This document shows, in pieces, positions 44,171-54,939 of a DNA stretch of 64,000 nt (position 1 is the first letter of the stretch; each line of letters begins with the position of its first letter). A program made the position numbers and the translations under genes. The stretch comes from Cristatella mucedo (taxonomy: Eukaryota > Bryozoa > Phylactolaemata > Cristatellidae): contig WPIO01000073.1 in NCBI GenBank assembly GCA_009760855.2, positions 1,077,001 through 1,141,000 on the forward strand. The letters run 5' to 3'. Below the pieces are notes generated by a model, which searched no databases, had not been told where the DNA came from, and saw only the letters and a program-made list of their open reading frames with translations.

Positions 44171-45214
44171 AATGACACGATTGCATTGATATAGTGTGAG
44201 CATTAAAAGATTTAGAATACGCGGTGTATAGTTACCTCTGAAAAATAGAGGGCATCATTCAAGAAACTCTCTCTGTTGTCATGATGGGAAAACGAATGCT
44301 TGGTGGCTGGTTGCTAAAATCACAATGTTTAATCGTGCGACAAGAGCACAGACAATCGGTCAGCAACCACAGATCGCTGTTCGGCTGTTCTACTCTGAAT
44401 CGGCCTAGCTACAGCGTACCAACCTGAGTCCTCAGCAGAAATTTATTCGGCGGTGGTGGCTTCGAGTACTGCCTATATTCATTCCTGAAATCATTGCGAA
44501 CTCGGCTTCTGTGGTGACCGAAGTATCCAGAGTTATGCTGAAAATAATCGTCTGCTGCAATTAATCACGTAGTCCCCCGCCCCGGATCACGAACGTGCCT
44601 GGTGAGTCGAGCGGCAGGTGCCAGGCCAGAAAGCCAAAACTTCTGAGCGAAAGCGGAGCGATACGTGCGTTCATTTACTATCGGTGCCCTTTGATATGTC
44701 AGGCTGGCAACGAAGGAGAAGTCACGATTTACTAGTTGCAAATAGGCTGCTGACTCATGTTCGTCCATGGGAACTCTTTTTTGGCTTGCTATTATTTCAA
44801 GTCCTCTTGGCTTGGGATAACAGTAGACAACCCGTACTGGTAAACACGGGCACCCCAGGGGAGGCATTCCTTCCCATTGTCTAAGGACGCGACCGTGCCC
44901 GTTCTCGCAAACGGCTTGCTTACGTTGCTATGCAGCCACGTATCTGAATAACAAGCACTGATGTTGTGCCGCACAAAGTGTGCTTACGAGCAGGCTACGA
45001 GGTTTCCTAACAAATTTGAGACGAGCGAGCCTCTGCAGTTCCGTATGCCTGTGGGTAAGCAGCTTACAATAATCTCGCTTGCCCATCACGATCGATGCCA
45101 CGTATGGACTTCCACAAAAGCAATAGTTACCACTTGCACCACAGCCTGGTGAACGCACTGCAACGACGTGAGCAGCACACGCCATAAACGATTATCTGCC
45201 TGGTTCTCGCAGCA
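44171..45214. other. stretch with nothing firmly recognised
   Basis: A 100-codon minus-strand frame at 44565-44867 has protein-like stretches (YLQLVNRDFSFVASLTYQRA) but no splice or family support. Confidence 0.3.
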
Positions 45215-45224
45215 ACGGGGCAAT

Positions 45225-45361
45225 ATAAATATAAAATATAATTCATTTGCTTAGCACCCCAAGAGAACTTAATCTCTATTCAGGCGCTTCACATATGCCG
45301 CGGGGCTCGAGCCCACGACCTCGATCGGGGCGAGCACCTTAACCACTGGGCCAAACCAACT
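45225..45361 (-). repeat. SINE S2 with intact target duplication
   Basis: A minus-strand copy with tRNA-like head, B-box-like gggctcgagcc and the LINE-like tail ending in AT-rich repeats. It is flanked by a perfect 10-base direct repeat acggggcaat (45215-45224 and 45362-45371), which gives its exact limits. Confidence 0.9.
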
Positions 45362-45897
45362 ACGGGGCAATGAGTTGGGATTAGCCTCATGCTTAAGATC
45401 TATTCACGAAATAGTTGAGCATTTATCCAACACTGGTTGGAAGAAAAAGATCGATCGCGTACAGAGGCGCAAAAACTGCTAATTGTCAAGCCCATTTGAT
45501 TGCACACGCCTATATTGATTGGAGTGCGATCAAATCCAGGTGGTGAAAATTCCAATAAAGGACCGCGAGCTGCAGATGTCAAGCGGGCACGGTCCTCTGA
45601 AACTCCATATAGACTCGAGGACTAAGTGACTCGAGTGACTGCTAGACTGGTGACCATCGTACAGCTTATGCAACGATGAGCAGCTTTGGGTAGACAATTG
45701 CTTAGATCGTGTGCAAAAACGAGTCATCAGAGCCGATGAAGAAGTGATGCAGAATGAGCCGGAACTAGGAAAGAAATAGCGAAGCAGTATCAGCGAAGGG
45801 CAGCCAGCGAAAGGAGCGGCCACGATCAGCAGCAGCATCAGCGCACTCAGCAGGCATGGGATGCCACGAGTTGGACATTCCAAGGCAAATAAGACAA

Positions 45898-45975
45898 GCG
45901 TCCCTGCCAAATCCCGGTGGCAAGGTGCTCCGACTTCACGACCTAGGTCACGTGCTGGCGTCATGCAGGATGCTA
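45898..45975 (+). repeat. SINE remnant (S1-like head)
   Basis: The words ggcaaggtgctccgacttca, cgacctaggtcacg and tgctggcgtcatgcaggatg are laid out like a tRNA-derived SINE head. It is decayed and short. Confidence 0.35.
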
Positions 45976-46022
45976 TTCTTTACAGCTCGCCGAAAGCTGG
46001 CAAGCTGAAGGCCGGCAACTTG

Positions 46023-46207
46023 GATAAGTAATCGCCCACCGCAGGAATCGAACCCACGACCTCGGGACCGAGGTCGTGGGTTCGATTCCTGCGGTGGGCG
46101 ATTACTTATCACCACTGCAAGCGGTGGTGATAGCCGTAAAGGCTCTTTTGTCGCTATAGAAAATGAGGCTGTTTAATCAGCTAGGATTTATTTATTTATT
46201 TATTTTT
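46023..46207 (+). repeat. SINE S1 with perfect 43-bp foldback
   Basis: The plus-strand S1 body (ggtgatagccgtaaaggctc ... atcagctaggatttatttat) is normal from the B box onward. The 5' half, however, is replaced by an exact reverse complement of 46068-46110 at 46023-46065, with a 2-base loop (ga, 46066-46067). The A-box half is absent. The centre is the S1 internal hairpin acgacctcgg/ccgaggtcgt. Confidence 0.95.
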
Positions 46208-46319
46208 CGTAAATGATGTTTAAAAGAGAAGAAAGCTAGGGCTAACAACCAGATACGAGACAAATAGCGCATGAGCAGGCAGGTACTGCTTTCAAAGAAA
46301 ATTTAATCTTGGTAGAGCA

Positions 46320-46470
46320 ACGAGCTGGTTTGGTCCAGCTGTTAAGGTGCTTGCCCCGGCCAAGGTCTGGCTGAGGTCGTAGGCTCGAGCCACTAGGCAT
46401 ATGTGAAGTGCCTTAATAGAGAATAAGTTCCCTTGGGGCACTATAAAAATGGACTGTATATATTTTTATT
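46320..46470 (+). repeat. SINE family S2
   Basis: A plus-strand copy starts cgagctggtttggtccagct, has an enlarged gccaaggtctggctgaggtc section and ends tgaagtgccttaatagagaa ... gcactataaaaatgg with an AT-rich tail. Confidence 0.8.
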
Positions 46471-48639
46471 AACGAAATAACTGGACCTGAAAATCCGAGC
46501 GATAACTTTCACAGGCATCTGTTGTTTCGAACGGAAGCTTTTCTCATTCACAGTTCTTTAGTAATGAAAGACACACGCCCGAACTAGAGAGAAAGATACG
46601 ATTTCTGTATTTATATTAAAAAGGCTCCACGGCCTTTTTAGCAGCCCTGCTACAACGGAGTTGCAGTACATTATCTCTATATAGAATCGACGAGCGAACG
46701 AGATTCAAGCAGAAGTCTGCGATGCATACACAACGCTGCTGGGTTGTGCTAGTGTGAAAACGGGCCGTGCAAACAATCTATTGAATAAATACATCTCAGA
46801 GACCATACGATCTTCCAAGGCAACTCTTTTGGATCTTGAGAGCGCGAGTTGCTGACAACAATTTCACAGCTACATCATCATCGATCAAAAGAAAATTGTT
46901 AACGATTCAAACCACACCACCAGGATTTCCTAAGCAAAGAACATTTCAGTTCTATCTTCATTAAAATTTTAAAATGTGCCTGATATTTCGAACCTGCATG
47001 TCTGCATGACATGAATTTAGTTTTCTAGCCGCCCTAGCAGCCTGAATCGGCGAGTTTGAATCAGACATGTATGTAAGCAAAGTTGGGGCTTGTACTTTAC
47101 TCTCTTAGGTGGCGCTGTCAATACTCCACAAATAAATGCTTATATATGGTTTATCTCAATGGCATAGGGAAAGAGCACGCACAAGTCGTGATCTTCCCTT
47201 TGGGTTTCCGCAGAGAATGCCAGTGCGTCTCCTCCAGGACCTCGTGCTACTTACATTCAATGCAGTCTATTTCGTTGCCCAATGGAAAAAAGTTCCCCAC
47301 CAGACAATTCAGGCTCTGATTTTTCATGTTTTGGAATGTTTTCTGAAAAATCATCGAAGAGAATGAGCCATCGAACCTATTATAAGGCACATGTGCTTAG
47401 TTCTTTGCATTTTTGATACGTGCTTGAAGGTGCGAACATGTTATGCTGCAGAATCTACTGTGGGCCATATGCTAAGGAAACGGCATCGGACAGTCAGAAC
47501 TATCAAAACAAGGCAGTAACGAGGCCAATGGTGTTCCCTTGAATGCAGTTTGGGCGTACATACTTTATCTATCAGCTTTGTCGACATGGCGTAATAACAT
47601 TTAATACCATTGCTTGACAACCTGAACCGGTCAAAGCGGCCCCTCGGGGCTGCTTGCAATGAGTGCTTACACCGAAGGATTTGGTATTTACTTAAAAAAA
47701 GTGCACACATGGACGGTTTGCTTAACTTTCAGATTATGTTTGTGAGATCTCTGAAGTGGATAAGCCGGAGTTAAATTTCCAAAACAAAAGTTGTGCGATT
47801 CGCTTAAGCCACAAGTTGTCGAGTCTTGGCGATTGTCGGTCAGACTAAGCCTGCTCGACTCATTTAGAATCCTAGCAGCCAAGTACCTTTGAGCGTTTAA
47901 CAAAACACAACGCGGACTGTGCTAATTTGCCAGTCAGATTAATTTTTGTTCAAAGATTCGTTGAAATTACTCTTAACCATGCTCCTAGTAGGAACCCGAA
48001 GGTACAGAATATCGACCTGAAGGTGAACTTTGTCGAAGATTCTTCCAATTCGATAGAGTAGATGACTGGCAATGGAGCTTCATGTTGCTTTGTCACGGAC
48101 GACTCGACTAGGACACTGATGGCGACCAACAAAGAAAATCAATAAGTACGAGCAATGTGCGCTCGAATACGCTCGCGAGAGAGACAGATAGAGAGAGAGA
48201 GAGAGAGTTACTCGACCGACACCGTCGCTGATAAGCTGCTTCTAGTTAAGGATGTTCGCGATGCGTGATTGCGTGATGCTTGGTTCGAGTATTCCATTGC
48301 TAAAGTTGAGTCCCCTTGAATATCAGAGTCGTCTCCTCTGACATATTAATTAGAAAAACTGGGATTTCACGTGAACAAGCTAATTGGGAAAACACATTGA
48401 GAACAGCGGCAAAAGGCTTAAGGCTAATTTTTTTATCAAAGCGTTATGAAGCCCGATGCTCATGGAGTCGCCTAAAATAGTCTACACCGACACATGCTAC
48501 AAGCTCTATGTGCCACAAATTCATAAAAATGCAAGAGCTTCGCGAAGCCTTGACAGAAGCTGCTGAAAGCATTAACTTTGGGTGATACAAATAAAGGTTG
48601 GCTGATCCAAAAATCTCATGTATATTGCTGAAGAAGAAC
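46471..48639. other. stretch with nothing recognised
   Basis: AT-rich unassigned DNA with a (GA)n run at 48177-48207. Short open frames near 47083-47366 have no supporting features. Confidence 0.4.
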
Positions 48640-48773
48640 CTTGGCGGCTCCATCATCATCCCGCTTGCAGCTAAGAATAATCTGCTGCAATAGAGAATAA
48701 TCTGCTGCAGGACTCGAACCCACGACCTTCCTGGGTGGTGAAGAGCTTGCACCTTAACCCTGGGCTAATATCC
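48640..48773 (-). repeat. diverged tRNA-derived SINE
   Basis: On the minus strand, gcccagggttaaggtgcaag, the B box gggttcgagtcct and gcagattattc occur in SINE order. The 17-base text gagaataatctgctgca is duplicated in tandem. Confidence 0.55.
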
Positions 48774-49101
48774 AGGGGTCGTTAACATCAGTTTCCGAAA
48801 TCGAGATGAACCAATATAGGGCTCACAGCAGCATGCAATTACGTACTATTCGGCACTCCAATTCTGAACCCAACAAGATGACAGTTCTATGAACAATGTT
48901 TACAAAGACTAAAGCTCGGAAAGAAGATCTTGCTGTCCTGATCGATTGAGCCAATTAAAGCTCGGCTGGCTGGATTAGTAACCTACAAGGGGTCCAACTT
49001 AGGACTAGGAGAGTATCGGATGCCAAGGCATCTCATTTTAGTTTGCATGATAAAATTAAAATGGCGATATCTAATGAGAAAAGGGAAATTTTCTAGCATG
49101 G

Positions 49102-49480
49102 TCATTTATAAGAAAAAACAGCTCCTTGAAATACCATGCTTGTAGAAGAGCCTTGTTGGTGTATACACGGGTCGGTAACTGAAGTATGAACGAGTAAGCT
49201 CTTAATGATATAACTCCTAGATTCTCTACGAATTTGCTTAGCCATATTCATCTTCGCAAACGCACACTCTTGTTGGATCTCCAGTTTAATCTTACTTTGG
49301 CAATTCACCTCGGTTGTCTTTTCAAGGCTGTTGACGAGTTCCTTGCAAAGGCTAGAACTTGTCACTGCCACTACGTCCAATCTATTTGCGAATAACAAAA
49401 AAGGACTCATCGATCTCGTCAATTTGTCGTGCACCGTCGTCTCCAAAGCACCCACACTGTGAAGCTGGAGATTACTAAGC
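49102..49480 (-). CDS. candidate exon, unknown helical protein
   Basis: The minus strand is open for about 125 codons. Its central part, including HQRLSNLQLHSVGALETTVH and DVVAVTSSSLCKELVNSLEK and IQQECAFAKMNMAKQIRRES, has a helix-like distribution of hydrophobic and charged residues. Codon use looks protein-like. Neither a good acceptor nor a start Met is evident, and the last 25 residues look non-coding. I recognise no family. Confidence 0.3.
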
Positions 49481-50417
49481 CTTTGGTGCGCTTCTGCTTT
49501 GGTACTTTTTAATTACCTGGTGGTATTTGAATGACTACTAAATTGACGCATTACAATTTTACCTTTAATCTGCAGAGCCAAAAATATTGTCTAAATAAAT
49601 AAATAGAATAACAAGATACAAGCGCGAAAATTCAGAGAGGAACGGTAAGTACTGCGGAGAGTATGCAGAGGAACGCCTGTCTCGCGAACTCTGACTGCTC
49701 ACAGTCATGTTTAGTTGAATTCGTTTTGATTGCATGGGTGGTCACAAAGTCCTTGATAGAGCTCAATTTGGCCCAAGCCAAACGGGAAAACGATAAGCTA
49801 AACTATGATTTCCTTATGTCAAAGCCGAAGAATTTAGATGTATCACTGGGAAACTCAAATTGACTCTCACCTTTCTTCTCCACCTAAAGTCGGGCAAGGT
49901 TCGCTCTTCCGTAGAACGGGCGAACAACCAACTTACTGAAGTCTTACCTGATTGGCGGAAATTTGTCTCATTAAATATTATTTAATTCATTTATAATAAT
50001 TAATTTTGCCGTTTCGCATGGTTGAGCTACAGCACGTTTTATTCATGTGTCGCCCAAAATTAAATGAGTGAGTGAGTGAAACTGGGAAACGTAGCTCGAA
50101 AGGTCTCTGACCGCATGCCATCCTCCACGAGTTACCACGTGGAGTAAAGCTAATGTGCTCATCTTGGAAAAATCTTAATGGATTTCATCGCTTCTGATCG
50201 TGTCCCTCCTGCGGAACCATGTCTATGAAGTCAGAGACTACCTCTGCCGGTGAATTGCCAAGTCAATTCTTAAGGATTTTTCTCTTTTGGATGATTTTTT
50301 TTATTAAACTTGTAAAACTGAGCTTAATACTAATGGAAGATGAACTCTGAATCGTTGGCTTGATTTATTAGCCAGCTTTTTCATGTGCTAGATGTAAATA
50401 AACAAAATCAATACATG

Positions 50418-50580
50418 TTAGATGATTTAACTGCCTCATTTGTATAGCGGTGGAAGAGCCTTAACGGCTATCGCTAACCGCTTGCATTTGAAAATATAGG
50501 ATAGCCAAACGCAGGATTCGAACCCACGACCTCGGTCATGAAGAGCGAAGCACCTAACCTCCAGGGCCATTACGGCCTGT
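50418..50580 (-). repeat. diverged S1-like SINE
   Basis: On the minus strand the B box gggttcgaatcct, a gcggttagcgatagccgtta body, aggctcttccaccgctatac and gaggcagttaaatcatctaa end mark a diverged S1 copy. Confidence 0.72.
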
Positions 50581-50689
50581 AACGCGGACAATCCCGGCTG
50601 CAAAGCTTCGGATAATGGAACACGATTAAATGTGTTTGCCCAACGCTGCTGGCGGCCAGCACACTAAACAGGGCCGCTCTTTACGCGGT

Positions 50690-50890
50690 CGGTTTGCGGT
50701 TCCCAACTGAGCTTCCTCAGCTAACTACTGTATCCTTATCAGAGGACTCAGCCACAAATGCACATCAAAGGGTTCGAGCCGTAATCCGACATCAAAAGGT
50801 GGTAGCCTTTATAAACCAGCATAATTCAGTGGCCGCCAAAAATGGCCAGTGCATGAACATTAAACCACGTTTGAGATTGTTAACGGTTCC
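50690..50890 (+). repeat. unclassified repeat, copy 2
   Basis: The partner of 24015-24275. Shared words include ccaact, tatccttatc, ccacaaatgcacatcaaa (versus caataaatgtacgtcgaa), cataattcagtggc and gcatgaacat, in the same order and strand. Confidence 0.45.
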
Positions 50891-52379
50891 TGAATTACAA
50901 TAATTAGGAGCCGGGTCTGTCACAATCGATGGCATAGACCGCGTAATGAGCGATAATGACCATGGTTAATTTGCTGCAAACTATAGCTAGTGCTGTGCAC
51001 GTGTAGCCCCTTAGTCGCAGTCGCAATATACAGCTCTCGTTATTGAGGCTCTTTATTAAGAACATTCCTGTTTGCTGTTGTGCTCTGCTATCGAGGGTGC
51101 ACCATAGCTGCTCCGAGGCGCACCGGCATCTGTTACGGGTCTGCAATTAATAGAAACCTTCCGTAAACTGTGTATGCGTCAAACGAATTTACTTTAGGAA
51201 CGGCTACCGTCGTTTTAACACTTATAACAATTGTTTTGCTTTTAGCGAAGTCAAGTAGGAAATGACGAGTGCAAGGAAAACGAAAAATGACCTGCGATTA
51301 TCAACCTGACGTCAGCAACGCATGGAACTTCAAGATGCATAATTTCAGAAAAAGTTACCACTGTTGATCGTCCAATTATGGTTTCGCATGCATTCGTTTC
51401 TCATGTAAATATACTAGCACGGCCAGTTCGAACCAACCAGATAGGAGTCCCCTCCCGAAGTTCCTTTTGCCGAGCATACGGTGCTGTCGACACTACTAGT
51501 AGCTGTTTAGTCTACTCGAACTATAGAAATAGCAACGTTCTAGATAACAAAATTCTTCCTAATCAGGGCTGGATATGCCCTGTGCGGGATAGCGCGTCCC
51601 GCCAAATGGGTGGAGTACCGAGCGCACGGTTGCTAAGGCCACAGAGGCCGCTAAAAGGATTGCTGGCCCCTCCCCTACCAGGTCATCAGTGAAGCAAGTT
51701 TCTTGACGCGTACTGACGGTGCGATACAAAACTTACCCAACTTCCTACAGTTGAGTCAGTCATGATTTTAGATTCTGATCAGCAGCGTTCCTGCAAGCCT
51801 GCCATCGGGGGCAAATATGCTGGTCGCTAACTGGGAGGCCACCTATTAATTCCGCTTACGGGTGGCTTCCAGTGTCCTTCACCTAGATGACCTCAGCGAC
51901 CTTAACATAACCGTTACTAGGGAAGTTAGGGTCGCGGCCTCACTTCCTTAGCCCAACTCCTAGTGCACTCTTGTGGCTCTTACGCTCTCTTCTAGTAAGC
52001 ATAGCTGCCCCTGTTTATTGTATTAAATGAGACTGTCGTGCCCAGGCCAGAGAGCGCATGAAATGTTTTAGACGCGATGGCACTGACTATGGTGGCGGCC
52101 GCCGATGAAGCGCAATGAACTGCTCGAGTTGGCTCCTGCTGAAGCAAAGGCCTTGATTGATCGATGCTTAAATGCAGTGAACGGTATCTTTTGAAAGTAA
52201 TTAGGTGGATATAACGCTCATTGTAGGCAGCGGTCACAGAGACTTGGACCAGCGCAAGCCATTAAGCTTCTGCGCTGCTAATGAATTTGGCTGCAAGGTT
52301 AATCAGCAGATCCCAGAGGTTCGAGCACGCGTCTCCTTCTCCGAAGAAGCTTCGACGAGTCTATCAACGAATAAGGAGC
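50891..52379. other. stretch with nothing recognised
   Basis: Unassigned DNA. A 104-codon plus frame at 51378-51692 is probably chance. Confidence 0.35.
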
Positions 52380-52800
52380 AGAATTTTTACTCGGACCCGC
52401 AAGGTCCGCTATGGCTTGGCTCCTTCATTCCAAGCAGAACTGCTGCATCCTTTTCAGCCTCCTCGTGCTCTCAGGTCCTTTATGGACTATACACTTGCTA
52501 ATGCATTACTTCGCTTGAAGACAGGTGGCGATAGAAGCTTTGTCTCAGCAGGCTCCAGACTGTAACTTGATTCTACGATTCTTACGCAACATATCTCCTG
52601 CTGGCGACTGTGGTAGACCACCCTTTCCAACCGTCCTAAGCTGCTACTTCCATGCTTCTCAATTCCTCGACTGCCCTCCTGACTTAGCTTTGCTTCTCAC
52701 TTTTTCTTTTTGGCGTGAGACGAAGTCTGCTGGCAACCATGTGAGCACTGGAAGCCGCTTAGGGTTTGAGTACGCCGTAGAAAACTCTCCAGCGTAACGA
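52380..52800 (+). mobile_element. LINE-B C-terminal relic
   Basis: The reading VRYGLAPSFQAELLHPFQPP, RALRSFMDYTLANALLRLKT, GGDRSFVSAGSRL (52395-52565) matches the LINE-B C-terminal block. The downstream text cctcgactgccctcctgact and cgtgagacgaagtctgctgg is shared with 36850-36910. Confidence 0.8.
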
Positions 52801-53559
52801 CCATATAGTCGTTGCAGATTTGTGGATTTACAGTTGGAGATACATTACAACATACTGTTCTAAAAAGGTTCGGACTGGGTAAATAATAAGGATGTGAGTT
52901 GGTCGGCGGCTGTTCTTAAATATAGCACATAAAAGGAAGATAAATGAGACAGGTCTATGCCCAGATTTGAAACGCAGGGACACATCTCGGGAGTTTTCCT
53001 GCCCAAAGGCCGCAGCGAAGGCATCTCCCAACAGAAAATTGTTTCAGTTCTGCAACTTCTCGTGACGAGAGTGCCACATAGACCATTCAAATTTTTCTCT
53101 GGAGTGTAAACTGGTTTTTCCGGGCCTGGAATGATGTTGATGGCGATAACAGCACGCGAAGTGACTTCGAACAGCCTAAGATTACAGTTAAGTGCTGTTA
53201 TGTGAGCCGAATCTTAAAATTGCACATTATAATGACTTCATGAGTCACGGTCTTGTTAATTTTTTGCCTATAACATTTAAGTTATCTGAGACTTATTTTG
53301 GTCAGACTGTGGGAAGAGTAAGACTATATTAAGCTATGTTAGTCAATACGAGACCCATCGCTGGCTTTCGGTTCAAGAGGATACAGGTCTTTCTTTGTAG
53401 GGTTCGATCAATCTGAATAGTTATGCACGAGGCTTTCCAGTGTAGCATCTGCTTCTCTTACTACGCCGTTTAGTTCTGCCTCTGTGAAGACAATGTCCTC
53501 TATGTGCTTATCTACAGAAATTGTGCAATATATCACTAATCGGTTGACATGCTTTCTTA

Positions 53560-53640
53560 AGAGCATATGTAAAGTGCATAGAAAGAGATTATATCTGTTA
53601 TGGTATATGCAATGATTTATTGTAATCATTTTTACTACAC
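53560..53640 (+). mobile_element. LINE tail fragment
   Basis: The string gcatatgtaaagtgcatagaa agagattatatctg ... atgcaatgatttattg is a decayed LINE tail. Confidence 0.55.
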
Positions 53641-53713
53641 GCATGAACACTAATTGAGCAAGAGGGCTGTGCTTGTTTCGCATAGAAGAAATTCTCCCGA
53701 TCAAGCATAATCA

Positions 53714-54060
53714 TAATAGTAAGAATTATAAAAAGTCGTTTACACGGCAAACTAAGAGAACGAAATCGCTAATCTAGGAGATTTACAGTCGAAATATCTA
53801 TCTAGCAAATTTAAAGTTTGCCGAAAGAGAATCAATAACCAAGGGTTAGTGAGTGGTGAGGTTTCATGCTCAGACAAGCATGTAAAAGCCAACAAGTAGC
53901 GTCCTTAGGCCGCCATGCTAAAACAGACAACTACGACACTCAGGGCCCACCGGTTAGTAGGACACCACGCCAGTAAAATGCACTGATTATTACACAGGCA
54001 AGCATACAAAGGACACGTTAACCAAAAGCTCACCATTGCAAAGAGAAAGTTGACCTGAGC
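53714..54060 (-). mobile_element. LINE 3' portion, variant subfamily
   Basis: The inverted tail (aaaaagtcgtttacacggca aactaagagaac) and 3' UTR words (gccgccatgctaaaa, gcccaccggttagtaggaca) match 43616-43860. No coding part is retained. Confidence 0.68.
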
Positions 54061-54592
54061 AAACCATTCGGCCATCACCACGATTAGGCACTTGAGCTAC
54101 ATAGAAGCGGCACTTGAGTTACATAGAAGCTGCAGAAATAAGAAGGAGCAGCATTGGATAGGAGATGGCATCTCTCTAAAAATACATAATCATAAATCCG
54201 CGATGTCAGCTAAACATGCATCATCATACATTCCTCTATACTTGCATCAGCACACATCATTCGGTATGCTAAAAAATTAGCATACCGAAGACAAGCGACT
54301 GGAAGAACTGCTGTTTTGTTTGACAACAAAGCGATGTGTTTTGTCGAGACCGTGAAGTTAGCCCCACATCACCACTATGGATGAGCCAATAATCAGTTTA
54401 ATTTCAAAATCACCGGTGAATACGGTCATAAGCCAGCTTACAAAAAAGGGTCAATGTGAAACTGCAGAAATAGGCTACGTCTCTATATGTAATTGTGAAT
54501 GCCAATAACAATACAATTACATAAAGATACGAGCAATCAAAGCAGAAGCAGTCTCACTGCAATGGACAGAGTAGAGGCTGCCATGGCAGCAA

Positions 54593-54867
54593 TCATGCCG
54601 AGGCTGCCTTTACTAAATTGACAATTGTCGAATAGAGTGGTGATTCTTTGCTTGACGGTTTACATGTCCCCAGGTGATCCTCGTTCAGAAAAAAGTGTTG
54701 CACTTTCATGCCATCATCATGTTCTGGAAAAATGTGAGTGACCAAGTAACAATAGCTAGCATTAAAGCAGCAATGGTTGACCAGCAGCCAATAAGGCAAG
54801 AGTAAAAAAATCTAGTATAGTTCCACCTTTTTCACAGTCTCTGATTCTCTTCTTGTAATCTCTCTCT

Positions 54868-54939
<72 letters not shown>

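Noticed and set aside
45530-45964. 144-codon minus-strand frame with hydrophobic stretches
   Set aside because: Overlaps a SINE remnant at one end, with no start context or family signal.
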